This document shows positions 11,375 through 24,000 of a DNA stretch of 64,000 nucleotides, piece by piece. Position 1 is the first letter of the stretch, and every line of letters begins with the position of its first letter. The notes beneath the pieces are model-generated. The model worked only from the letters and a program-made list of their open reading frames with translations. It was not told where the DNA came from and ran no database searches. The stretch lies in contig NC_086250.1 in assembly GCF_021018805.1 (NCBI RefSeq), positions 63,809,322 to 63,873,321 on the forward strand. The letters are read 5' to 3'. Source of the stretch: Prinia subflava (Eukaryota > Chordata > Aves > Passeriformes > Cisticolidae). The translations under genes and the position numbers were made by a program.

Positions 11375-14195
11375 TTTTTTTTCTATATATATTTTTTGTA
11401 TTTCTTTTCTGCAAATGGAAATTGAGCTGAATACTCTGAATGTGCAAATTTTAGCATTTGTTCTTCCTTTTGCTTGATCCTGTTTTTGCCAATTGCATAT
11501 GTTCCATGCTGCCTTTCCTCAATCATAGTGGCAGTCAGGGTGATGATCTGCCTAGTCTTAGTCATAGTCACACAAGATCACCTCATCTGACAAATATCAG
11601 TGCAGTCATGTTCCCCCTAGATAACAAATCTAGGATATCTCCCTTTCCTAACCATCTTCAGCTAAAGGTTTTGTCTAGACTTCCATCATCTTGCACTTCT
11701 ATTATAAATATCATTTGTTGGGCTTGGCCAAATGTAGCCCCACACACCCAACCTGCTGTGAGAGCTCTTGCACTGCCACATCCATTTTGTAGTACTTGTG
11801 ACCTCCTTTGCTACAATAGTTTGCCTTAATGCTAAGGGTTATCCTGTCATCTCATCATTTGTATTGAAGCATCAGCTTCATCTCCAATCTTATTGCTGCT
11901 TTTCACTGCCAAATTTTCAAACTTTGTGAATTTTGAGGCATGTGAATTTTTATGTTTTTCCCCATCTTGTCCTTCATTTCATTTATCTGTTGTGTTATTT
12001 CGCTCAAAATCCTTTCTTAAACACTTTTTCCACAACAGAGAAAAAACCTAGTAGTTTCTAAATAAATAATATTCTCTGATTGATATTTTCCCATGAGTTT
12101 CTCACAGTCCTTGATATTTATGACTGCATTTATTGTTTCTGATACTGGATTCAAGGCAGAATTCTCCTGATACAGAGAAACAATTCTGGTGATCTTTCTT
12201 ACTGCAGTGCAAAAGGGTTTGGTCCATGAATCAGTCTTCAGTAATCTACTGAGGACAAAAAATTACAATGTATTTGTAATACAGTTGTGCTGCTGCTGTG
12301 CTTCAGCGTCATTCTTGTCCAGTGTTAAACTAGTATTTGTGCCTGTGAGTTGCCCAGTAAAGATTTCAGCATGAGAGGAATGTATTCAGATTGTGTGCCT
12401 CTACATCCATGCTGTCATAAGTAAAATTTTTATTAACACCAATGAATGGCTGGATGACACAGAAGGTAATGTGACAAGTATAAAAAACTGATTGATAAAA
12501 TGTATTCTCAAATGTAGGACGTTCTGTAAGATTAATCACCACAATGCACTAGAAATATTCTGTTGTCACTGTCATCTCCAAATACTTTTCTGTCATTTCT
12601 ACAAAATGCATGTTCTGTGACTTTGATCCCTTCATGCTACTGCTGTTTAGACACCTAATAAGTCAATAGGTGTTGAGATAAATACCAAGGGACTATCAGT
12701 GGCTGTGTTTGGATGGAATTGTATTGAGGTCTATGAAACTGTAGTTTTCACTCACTAAGGATCTACCAGACAGTCTACAAAAACCCAGAGTTTCATGCTG
12801 GCTCCTTCACAAGTGTAGCCCTTCAAAGAGTCTGGCAGTGGATTAATAATGTGACTCATGGATGTGACAGTCGCTGAGACCTTGCTATAGTCATAACCAG
12901 ACTGGAATGTGAGAACTGTAAATCATAAAATTGTCTGAAAATACATGAAACCTTACTGACCCGATGATAGGAAAACAGTTTAAACTTGTGACATCCCCCT
13001 TGCTTCTTTTTTCAGGTTTATAAGATTTAAAGAGAAAGTTCAGGGTGAGAAGAAACTCGTGATGAGATAGGCTTTTATTTTTGCTGTATGTAGACAATAA
13101 TTTTTAAGTGTGTGTTGTTCATAAATCTTATTCAAATCTGTATGGTTTCATATACTCATATTAAAACTCACAAGGTTTAAGAACTGTTGTACCCAGAGGG
13201 ATCATAAAGTACATACACTTTTTTCACATAAAAAATAGAATAAATCTCCAAGCTGGATTTTATCCAGTTCATCTTTTTTACATTGTATTTTTTTTTGAGA
13301 GCTCAACATGCTTTTATTTTTATGAGAACTTACAGTCCATTGACACAAAAAGACACACAGTTTACTGCATGATAATAATTGGTGTGAGCTAGCATGAAGT
13401 GAGATGATGTGCTCCTAGTGAGGAAAACTGTAAAACATAAAAATAGTTACTTAGATAGCATAGTAACCTCCTTATCAGTGTTTGGCATTGATTATGTGTT
13501 TCTTAATTCTTAGTGTGTCACTTTACTTTTCACATTATCTGCATATTAAGACAGGTTTTTCTTCATGGAGTTCCTTTCTAACAATGGTGTTCTCTAGATG
13601 AAAATAGATTTTCATAACAACTAATTTTTTATTATTAAGTATGCCATTGAAATGATCCTGGGTGTGCTTGCTTCAAGCTAAGTAATTGGTTGCAAGAGCA
13701 GATCCACCCAGACAAACTCTCTCAAGCTCAGATCTTCTGCCTGGCCTTTCAGGTGCAGGGGGAAGAGACCACCAGTTTAAACTAGTTTATACTAGCAATA
13801 GTTCTTCTCCCTTTTGACATCAGTCAGAACAGGTAATCTGCTGGCAAGCAAAGCATTTTCTAAATGTTTGCTACATTTCTGGATACGTAGAGAACTGTCA
13901 TCAGAATAAAGTATCTCTTAAAAGATTTCCCAACTGCAAAAGCTCTTTGGGAATTAGATCACTTCATTCTGTCAATGATAAAAACTCATCCCAGACTTCA
14001 AGATCTACCTGGATTTGAGGGCTGAGAAAAAGATTGTCTGATATCTTAAAGATAATTCTGGAAGCAAATTCCTATGAGATTTAGTCATAAAAGTGCTCCA
14101 TGGGGTAAAAAGGCTCAAGACATATATCTGCTTAGAGCAAGAGATCCTGTTATTTCTAAAATTCAATTATTTAAAAATCCCTGAGTGTTTCAACT
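11375..14195. other. AT-rich unique DNA, nothing recognised
   Basis: A plus-strand frame of 123 codons (11458-11829) has no known domain and a low-complexity Ser/Pro/Leu composition. I recognise no transposon here. Confidence 0.5.
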
Positions 14196-14198
14196 AGG

Positions 14199-14307
14199 AA
14201 AAAAAAAAACCAAAAAACAAAAACCAAAAAAACAAAACAAAACAAAACAAAACAAACAAACAAACAAACAAAAAAAAACCAAAAAACCAAAAAAAACCAA
14301 AAAACCA
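14199..14307. repeat. A-rich low-complexity tract, (AAAAC)n and (AAAC)n
   Basis: A run of about 109 bases is composed of A with regular single or double C. It includes AAAAC and AAAC repeats in the middle. The Lys/Gln/Asn-rich frame across it (14185-14433) is an artefact. Confidence 0.95.
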
Positions 14308-14504
14308 CTCATATCCATCTCTTCATTAAACATAGAATTTTTGAAAAGTAGCAATAATTATTTACATGGTTTTAGCTTTCAAATGATCTCATCCATATAT
14401 CTCTGCATAGCAGTCATTATTTCTTTACTATGAGAGGATACAAATTTTGTTCTTAAAATACCAATTTAATTTTAAACTGTAAGCTAACTAAATATTTTCT
14501 CCAC

Positions 14505-14697
14505 TGTGAGGGTGGTGATGCACTGACACAAATTGCCCAGAGAAGTTGGGAATGATGCCATCTCTCTTAGTTTTCAAGTCCACAGAGCTTTGAGCAACCT
14601 GGTCTAGTGGAAGGTGTCCCTGCCTGTGGCAGCAGGGTTGGAATGAAATTATTTTTAAGGTCTTTTCCAACACAAAACATTTTATGGTTCTATGGTT
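14505..14697 (+). mobile_element. CR1 LINE 3' end
   Basis: The sequence follows the CR1 3' UTR from GAGGGTGGTGATGCACTG and AAATTGCCCAGAGAAG, through GAGCTTTGAGCAACCTGGTC (14586-14605) and TAGTGGAAGGTGTCCCTGCC, to the tail TTTTATGGTTCTATGGTT, a decayed pair of the terminal octamer. About 40 bases are scrambled in the middle (14550-14585). This copy belongs to a different CR1 subfamily from the one at 3645-4606, since its 3' UTR has the AACCTGGTCTAGTGG wording. Confidence 0.92.
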
Positions 14698-17573
14698 AAC
14701 CTGTCATTTGGAAGCAGTAGGTTAAATTTATCTTGAGGGAAATATAAGTTTGGATGAAAAGTTTATATTTGGCTAAGCAATTTATTAAAATAAAAATTAT
14801 TTTCCATATCAAAGTGAATGAGGATGGGGCCTGAAGGGGATAAGCTGTTTCTATTGCTTAGGCAATGTGTTAGAAAGCTTACAAGCACCTATCCTCAGCA
14901 GGTTTACTTGTACTCAATGCTACAAAACTTCTCCACATAAATGAATGGAGTTCACTCTAAAGTTGTTTTGTGGAGGGGGGAAACCACAAGGAGATTGAAT
15001 TTATGTTTGCCTTTCTAACACAAAAGAAATGAATGTTTCCAAAACAGTTTGGCCTCAGAAATTGCAGGTGACCAAGCTACTAATGTGATTCTTTCACACG
15101 GAGTTGTGGCTAAATAGTGTCTACCCTGGGTATTTATCTTTGTACACAGCCAGGAAAGAAGATAAGCACTTTCAGGAGAAGCAGGCTTTATAAAGCCTGA
15201 TTTCCTGTGAGTTTCATACAGTTCTGTCCTGTGTGGTTTATGAAGTATCTAACAGTAAGATATGTGACTTCTCTGGAGATATTTTTATTCTTCAGTTGGG
15301 GGTAGTTATCTTGGTATTCCTCCTCTACTCAGCTACCAAGGTATTAATAATACTTTGATGTCCTTCTGTCAGCTACAAGTAAAAATGGGTGATAAGAAGC
15401 AAAATGCTTTGGAAGTAATGTGGAGATAAAGGTGGATAAAGAATAAAATTGCTATAAGGTCACATTTAAGACAAGCACTTGCTCAGATACCTTAACTCTC
15501 CTGCCCCCATGCTTTCTCACAGAGGATGGGTACACTGCTAAAGCATTGCTTAAAACAGTGCTTATTCTGTGGGAATTTCCATTTTGATCAGCCCCATAAG
15601 AATTAATTACTTACTAGGAATCAAAAAATAATCCATAGCTAACAAATTAAAGATCTTAATTTTTAACACTGATTTCATGCCAGTCCAGAGCAGAGGTTTT
15701 AATACCCACTTTACTATCATTTTCCAGAAAATATTGTGTTGTTAAGTATCTGTATCTATGCAGAAAACAAAATATATTTAGACTAAATCTGTCATTCATG
15801 TCTGTCCCTTGGCAATGGAATGATAAAATGTATGCACATAAAATCTGATGAATTTATGTGAACTTCAAAACTTAGAAATAAAAGTGACTTCTTTTTTTGT
15901 GACCTCAGATATTCAAGGAATACAGGAACTTCAACATTCTTTACTGAAGCCCAAACAGACACTAATTTGTCATAGAAGTATTAATTTATTTCAGTGAGAT
16001 CTAGGAAATTATCTTGGTGCACTCAGAAATAAACTTTGGTTACTTTCTTCTCTGAGAGAATTTAACCTACAGCTGATTGATAACAGGAGAGGCTGCAGGA
16101 GTTTATGGGGTCAGATTTCGTGATTGTGTTCGGAGACTTCTGATTCCCTCATCACAATAATCTGTTTTGGCTTAGTGTTGACAAGCAGCATCATCTTGAT
16201 TGTCACCAAAGCTGTTGCTCAGTTCTTGAGCCTGGGAAGAGAAAAGACTAGTGTTTTAAAATGTATATGGTAATAATTTCTGTTGGAAGGTTAATGGCCT
16301 CTTCATTTGTTTTCACAAAATAAACACCAAATTTCTTCAATTTCCAGTCTGCTCACTCAATCACATTCTAGCTAAAACACTGCAAAATTAGTTTCATGTG
16401 AATGGAGTTACCTCTAGGGGATTAATTGCTTAAAACAGATGTAGAAGATCTCCCCAGCCTGACTTGTTGTTGCTGTTCTGCATCAAAATCCTGTCAAGAG
16501 GAGCTGGCTGAGGTTGCCCTTTGCAGGGGATGCTCAGCTCTCAGCCTTTGGGCCCTGTGCATGTCAGAAGAATGACAGGAGATGGACAATGTCTGAAGGG
16601 AAACCTGACTGGTTTTTCATGCTCTAGCAAACACCCAAATGACCCCAGAACTGTCACCATCCAGCTTCCTTGAGGCTACAGTTTATCCTTTGGCCTTGTT
16701 GACATCAGTGGAATATAAGTACATGGTGGAAAATAGAAATAATACCTTTTTTTTTTTTTCTCCTAGACTAAAGAAAAGGGAAAGTCACAGATTACATGTG
16801 AATACTTGTGACACTTGAGAGCCAGATGAAATACTTAATACCTAACTCACTTCTTCCCACCTTCTTTCCTACGCTCTGTCCTTTGCTAGAACCCCTATTA
16901 GGAAACAGATACACACTATAAAATATTGTGCTAAAGCTCAGTCTCTGCTGAGAGGTGGAAGGTGAAAGAGGGAACAGGAAAACATTTCTTTCTTAATTAA
17001 ATATTTAATTTAAGACAGAGCTGAATACAGCTTTACAGCTTTTATCTCTCTTGGAATAGGGACATTTCAAAAGAATATCCTTCACTTTTTTTTTCTTTTT
17101 TCTATTTTAGTTTCTCTTTATGAATTAAAAATCAGGTAATCTCAAAGCCTTGTTCAGAACCTTAATTAAACCCTTACATTCCTAAACTTTTCTTTACCCA
17201 ATGTAACATTCCAAGTATAGATATGTTATTTTACTAGATTTGTTTGGGAAGTAAGAATATATTTCTGTAAGAACACTTGACTAAGAAGGTCCAACCAAAG
17301 AATTTCAGCATCTTTCTTTTGTTCATCGGTTGGTCTTTGGTTTGTTATTTTTTTTAAATCTTATTCTTTGACTGATAGCCTTCACAATGCTTGTCAATAA
17401 ATTTGCAGTGATTTAGGAAACACTCTAAATAGAAATGGTTTTATATCTCACCATGGTCTTTTAGATATTAGTGAGCATGTGGGCATTAACAATTCAGGCC
17501 CTGTCTTAAAAAAAAAACAAACCCTGTCTATTAGTTTAACAATTTTAAACTAGTATTATTCAAAACAAGAGAC
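14698..17573. other. Repeat-poor unique DNA
   Basis: No gene or transposon is recognised. An 18-bp perfect palindrome with a central TTTATAAA lies at 15182-15199. The block 16060-16260 is non-repetitive and of mixed composition. Confidence 0.5.
15182..15199. repeat. Perfect 18-bp palindrome containing TTTATAAA
   Basis: CAGGCTTTATAAAGCCTG is its own reverse complement. The centre is a TATA-like sequence readable on both strands. No promoter elements or open frame around it give it a clear function. Confidence 0.95.
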
Positions 17574-18060
17574 CCTAGCTTATCCCATTAGTTGCAGCTG
17601 AATGTCTGAGTGATGCAAATCATTATACATAATTATGATTTATTTGTTATGTGCCATCTCTATTCTTGCTCTTTAATGGCCTAGTCCTTATAAATTAGCC
17701 CTAATAGTCTTTATTAAATTCAATTAATATTTCTCCTTAGTGTTCAACATCTTTCATTTCTCTTCCATATAAGCAACAAATCATTGTTTCACCAGCTCTG
17801 TGTAATAGAACATGTCTTAGATTATCCCCCACCAAACTTAAAAGAGTTTGTAATTTATACATATCCCAAGAAAAGCTAAAGCTGTTAAAATTAATGCTAA
17901 AATAAAGAATATTGGAAAGGCTTTGAAAAGCCCCTATTTCAGGTTTAAATCATTCTCTTTTATGTGAAAGATTAAAAGGAAATCTTTCTGGAAGAAATTA
18001 TTCCTATCGTGCATCTGTTGCATCTTTTCTAAAGCATCTGGGTTTTATCACTAAAGCCAG
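17574..18060. promoter_or_regulatory. Candidate conserved noncoding element (by sequence texture only)
   Basis: The block holds no repeat and no open frame but is dense in homeodomain-type TAAT/ATTA cores. It has an exact POU octamer ATGCAAAT at 17613-17620 followed directly by CATTATACATAATTATG. This texture is typical of developmental enhancers in vertebrate gene deserts. Conservation was not tested, so the call is a guess from composition. Confidence 0.25.
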
Positions 18061-21000
18061 AAAATTAGAACAACACTGCTTTTCTGTAATATCTCATTAG
18101 GTATTTCTAGATGAGCGAAGACCTTACCACTGTCACTCACACACAGAGCTTTTGGGGTTTTTCTTATTTGTTTGTCTGAAACAGTTTAGTGTTTAGGAGC
18201 TCTAGCTTGGGGCAGGGGAGGGAAACAGAAAAGAGCCTTCTTTTTCTCAAAACTTCTGGCATCCCACTCAGATACCTAATGTCTCAAAATACTAATTTTT
18301 AAAAAATCTTAGACTGTGTAGCCAGTCCTAATGTTAGTTTGGCCCTTTTATAAGCACAGATGTTGGACTTCAGCTTCTATGGGGTCTGAATGAAGCTGCA
18401 AGCCATGATATGATTTCTGCAGCAGAATAAGGATGCCAGTCAGTAGGCATGAGAATAAAGCACTTCCCTGAAAATTTCTGTACAGCAGAAGTGAGTGCTA
18501 GAAAAGTGCCAACTGAAGACATTTTTTATCTCATTAAATGATATTTTGGGATGGTTTTTTCTGGGTTTTTTTTTTGTGCTCTACAGTTGTAGCATGACTT
18601 TTCTTCTACTTCCTTCACCCATCTGTTTTTCATATAAAAAAGATCCACTATCTAATGCACTAAGTTATTTTATTTTACAGGAGTTTGGAGAAGCTTTTAG
18701 TATGCTAATCCTTCTTGTTCGTGTCTGTCCAGTTTTTGTTTGGATCTAGTTTTCTTCTAATTTAATTTTTTAAAGGAAAACTCACATGGAAAGGACTAGG
18801 TTTGACTTGTAAAATATTTTCAGCACTTTTTAGAGTAGTTCCAGCTATATGCTGATGTATTTTGCAGCCCACTAGGCACCCAGCTGGCTAGAAGCCTAAG
18901 TTATACATGGGATATCTGAAAGATGCCCCTTGCCAGGACCAGGACTAGCATATCCGTGTATATACATTTATATGAGGATTTAGAGCTCTTACTGCACTTC
19001 GTGCATGCTTCAGACACTGTTTCAGTCACCTTCTGCAAAATAAATATCACTGTTCTTTGTGTTACCCCTGAGCTCCAGGTTAGAGTATGTACCATGCCCT
19101 CAAAAACACAAAGTGAGATGGCTCTGGGTGGAGTCTGTGCTCCCTAAATGAGACAGCAGCAGAGCGTAAGGGAGGAGAGACAAATGCTGATTTTCCCCTT
19201 GTGACTCCACAGGTTTGTGAAAGGCAAATGCCACTGCCCAGAGCAAGCAGCCTGCACTTAATGGAATTTGTTAACGTGGCCCCTACTTTCTTTGTACATG
19301 ATTAATAATTAGGGGTTAGAATATGCTGCACTTTTAGTTGGTCAAAGATTATTCATTCAGCTCCAGCCACCACGCTTCAAATCACTATGGAATACAGTGT
19401 AATACAGCACAGGGAGTTCAAATTTAGTGATACACAAAAAAGAAATAAACAGGAGAAAACAAATATAAGGACACTAGCTACTGAGAAGTTTGTATTCTGC
19501 AAGAATAGCCTAAGAAAACAGGCCATTAACTTTTCAAACAAAACATTCGTATCAACCCAGACTTTGTTTCCAGTCTATTCTTAGCTTTTGAGTGTAATTC
19601 CTCTTGCATAATAAAATAAAAATAGTAAAAATTTAAAACAGAGTTTATTCTGGTGAGAGGCTGTTTATTAAGCAGATTTACTGCTGTGGACAGTATATAT
19701 TTTTTTTTAATCTTTAGCTTCCTGGAGAAAACTAACCAAACTTTCTTTTCTAGGACAAACCAAGTCTTTTTTAAATGTGGCACAGCTTTGATTACTTTGC
19801 TTTATTGAGGACATGGGCTGTAGAAGAAATCCAGCAGGTTGTAATTATGCTTTGCATGTTTTATTCTTAGGCAAGCACAAGTCAATACTAAAATAGAAAA
19901 TAGAAAAGATTTAATGTACACACATTTCCTTGGCAATTCCAGAGATTAAGAGCTGTCTCTATTTCCTGGCAGTCCTAAGACAAGGAAGCTTCTATTATTC
20001 TTCTAGAAGGACATGGCTTAAAACACTGACAAAATGAGTTGAAATTCTACAACCTATGTTTTACAGGAGTTTGGACTAGACAAGAACACTCCTCTATCCA
20101 CCTTAAATAATACATATTGAGGCAAATACAGCTTATATTACACAACTCTGCTCACATGAGAAAGGTTATGAAGCTCAAAGATTGAGCTATGCTAGAGAAG
20201 ATGCAACAATACAGTCAGTGCATTGTCTGCTGCATCTGCATGAGGATGGCAGTTCAGTGTTCTTGCATGAACACAAATATAAAAGCTACCACAGACTGTG
20301 GAGTGCTGAAAAAGTTAAATATTAACGATGTGCTCATGCTCAGGAAAAAAAAAAAAACACAGAAAAAAGTTTTTGAGATTATAATTCATCTGTGAGGAGC
20401 AGAGCTGCAGAACTGTGAGAACATTGTGGCTGTGGGAGTGCAGTGTCACAGTAATGAGCACTGTCCCATCAGGAGGGTGGGAGATTTTAGATGTAAAGCC
20501 CTAAGGACAGAGTTTGTCTCCTGTTCCTGAGAACTTCAGGGTGACAGTAATGCCCATGGGAAAGAGCAGGCACAGAGCTGCTTCCACCTCTGAGGGACAT
20601 GCAGGGGAACTGGAGCACAAGCCAGCACTGGTATAACTGGCATAACACTAACATGAAACAAACTGGGCTTATTTACCTGTAGGAAATGATCACTAGTACA
20701 AGCACCATCTTAGACCCTAATTTTAACACTCCACTTGTGGAAAGTGCCTGAAGGAATATCACCATACATATCCAAACCCTAAATTATTTAGTGTTGTTTT
20801 TAGAAAGATTCTTTCCTTGAGTTATCCTGGTTTAGAGGTGACATTACTACAGTAGCTGGAATTAGTGAAGAGAGGGGTAAAGGCAAATAGCTGCAGAAGA
20901 CCTTGTGCAGTTTGATTATATGAAACCCAGATTAAAAATATTGAACACAATTTATGAACTTTAATCTTAAATGTCATATATACATACAGCAAAATATGCA

Positions 21001-24000
21001 TTTCATTGCCTTAAGTTTCCTTTAAATCTTATGAATATGATAAAAGAAGTGACTCAATTTAAACTTGAGCACAAAAGGTGGAAACTGCAGCAGGGCTTGC
21101 TGTGTGTGAAATCATTGATAGATAGCAAAAAACTCCTGGCTGTGGTGAAATAAAAGATGTACTTATGTCATGTGAAATTAGAGACAGTAAATGGTAGCTT
21201 CTGATGTCTTAAATAAAGAAGTACTAAGTACAATGAAATCTTGTTACCTTTACAACACATGCAACTAAAAAGACTGTGATTGGAATAATATGTCATGTTC
21301 AAGAACAAGATAAAGTAAAAAGGGTTCACTCAAATGTTATGTATGTAATTCATTGCACAGCTAAATTCCTGAACTAATATTAAATGATTTTTTTTAATTT
21401 AGGAATTTTCAGAGGTTTAAATGCTTTACTTCTTTTACTTCAAAGCATAAATTGACCAATTTCTTTTGTTCTCTGTCACTACTCCCTCTCTGCACCCCTT
21501 GACAGGATCAGAAGTGTCTGCTGTCTAGGGCACTAGCTCAGAGGGGAGAAAACCCACAGTCAGGTCCCTGCAGAGGGAGTGTTGATACATCATTAATCTA
21601 TCACTTTAGCTGATGAAAATGAAGCACAGAAAGTGGCAAAGAACAAATGCTCTGTGTATAAGACAAATTGTTCCACAAGTGTTCTTGTACAGAGTGAACA
21701 TTAAAGCTACCTCAGAGTAAGTTAACAGTGTACATCAGAGTTGTCTTCTGAAGGGGATCATGTGAGAGAATAATTGCTTATTCACTGGTCTAGAGGAAGA
21801 ACAAGAGAAGGATTCAAGAGATAAACCAGTGTGGGCTGTGCAAGGCAAAGGCTAAAATGCCCCTGCATATGAGAGCTTGGCTCAACTGGATCCACTTTCT
21901 TTAGACTTCTATTCCACTACAACTTTCCTCTTTATACCAGAAAGATATTTTTAGCAAATTATTTTGGAAAACAAACAAACAAACAAAAAACAACACAAAA
22001 CCCCACCAAAAATCCAAAATACATCCAACTTCTAAATTCTAACCTGATTAATTTCTACAAGCTTACGTTTCCTTGTAAAAGAATTCTGTTGAAGACTTCC
22101 CTGACACACGGATCCCAGTCTGTGAATTACAGAAGCTCACACTTCCTAACTTATTTTTCTGGATTCATCAAGAAAATGGTGACTCAAACCGTGTAAGCAG
22201 GATGTCATTCACAGACAAAGAAAATACAGTCACAACTACTCAGCTTTTTTCTTCCCCTACTTCTGTAATGCAAAGGAGAGCACCTGTTTGGGTAGTGGGT
22301 AGAGTTATTGATTCTGGGTGGATCTTCATAGTATTTCTTGGTTTATTTATTTTCTGACATTCTTCATGCTGCTGCTGCTGTCTGATTGGAATATATCAGT
22401 GTTTCTGCAGCTGGAAAACATTTCAAAATAACCTGTGACTCCAATACATACTACTCAAAATTTCTTAAATGAAGAATGGAGGAGGATGCTCTGGCTTTTG
22501 AGGCTCTTGGGAAGCAAAAACTCTTGGTGAATGGCCTTTGACTCCTTAATTTTTTTTTTTTTAATATCAAAATTTTGGCCTGTTTGACTGTTGAGCTTTT
22601 GATATCAGCATATGTTGTACCCAGCATGAGACAAACACAATAAGAAGTTATTAAAGTGCTTCCATCTGCTTAGATAATTTACTGGTGATTGAATGGTAAG
22701 AAAAGGTCATTTTATCCAGACACTCATGAATTACAACATAATTTTAATGCAGTCATAGGAAAAATCACTGTAAAATTGGTTTATTGCTACTGGCTTAATA
22801 TAAGATTCAAAGCAATCTTCTTTGATTCCCTTGTCAACTACAATGTCTTGGACAACTTTGAAAAGTATTCATTTTATTAAATACTCACAGGAGACATTTA
22901 TAGACCTGCTTTTATATTGGCAAATCATATTGAACTGGAATTGTTTGGTGATTCTGGGAAAGGCAATATGCCTCTAAACCAAAATCTTTATAATTCCTGT
23001 ATTGCCTTCTTATTGAAACTTTGTGTACTGCTCTGCTGAAGGGTAGTGAAACCAGATTTCTGCAACAACAGCTGCTTCTTTTATCTGAAAATTTATGGTT
23101 TGCCTGTAGTACTTGTAAATTTTCAGGAGTGATTCACCATTCATGTCAGAATTGTTGGACCAAAGAGAATATGATTAATTGAACCATGTTCTTGGTAAAC
23201 TAATTTCCTCTGTATAATTATGGTAGGGGTTTTTTAGGAAGAAAATTTGCATATACTTGGAATGTAATTCTCATACACACGAACAATGTTATTAAATCTA
23301 TGTCCAATGATCTTTTCTACTCTCTGTTGGACCAAACCCTTTTTTGAAATTTGATTTCAGCAGCAATTTCTCTTGAAAGTACTGCAACTTTCTAATATTT
23401 GTCTAGCTATTGAAAAAGCTCAACGCAGAGAAGAAAAGAAAGTGTTCTTTATTGAAAATTTACTTAAAAATAAAGGATCAATAAAGATCTGCCTTACCTT
23501 TCCTGTAGATTTCCCAGCACTTCCTATCCAAGTATAAAGATGGACAGGCACACCAGCTGGACCTTGGTCATGAAACATATAGCAACAAATTACCAATTTT
23601 CTTAGCACACTATTTTAGCAGAAGTACAAAATCAGCAGACCTTAAGACAAACTCAGCTGGGGAGAAGGGAACATCCTGAAGAAGTTCTGCATGGTTACAT
23701 TTACAGTGTTTGTAGCATCATCAATCCTTTCAAACAGAGATACTAACACAATCCTATCTTTAAATAAGAGCAGGACTTAGTTCTGAATTCGTTATTAAAG
23801 ACTGTAAAAGTATTTGATAGTTTTATGGAAAATGGTCTGTTAAATAAAATTATATGGTTTCATGCAGTTACTCTATTTAGAAATTCTTTCTTTTTCTAAT
23901 ATTTTGAAACCAAAGAAAATACTAATTTAATTTTAAACATGAATAAAATCTTATGGGACTGACTGCTATAGTGTAAAGGAAAAAAGATAAAATTCTACAT

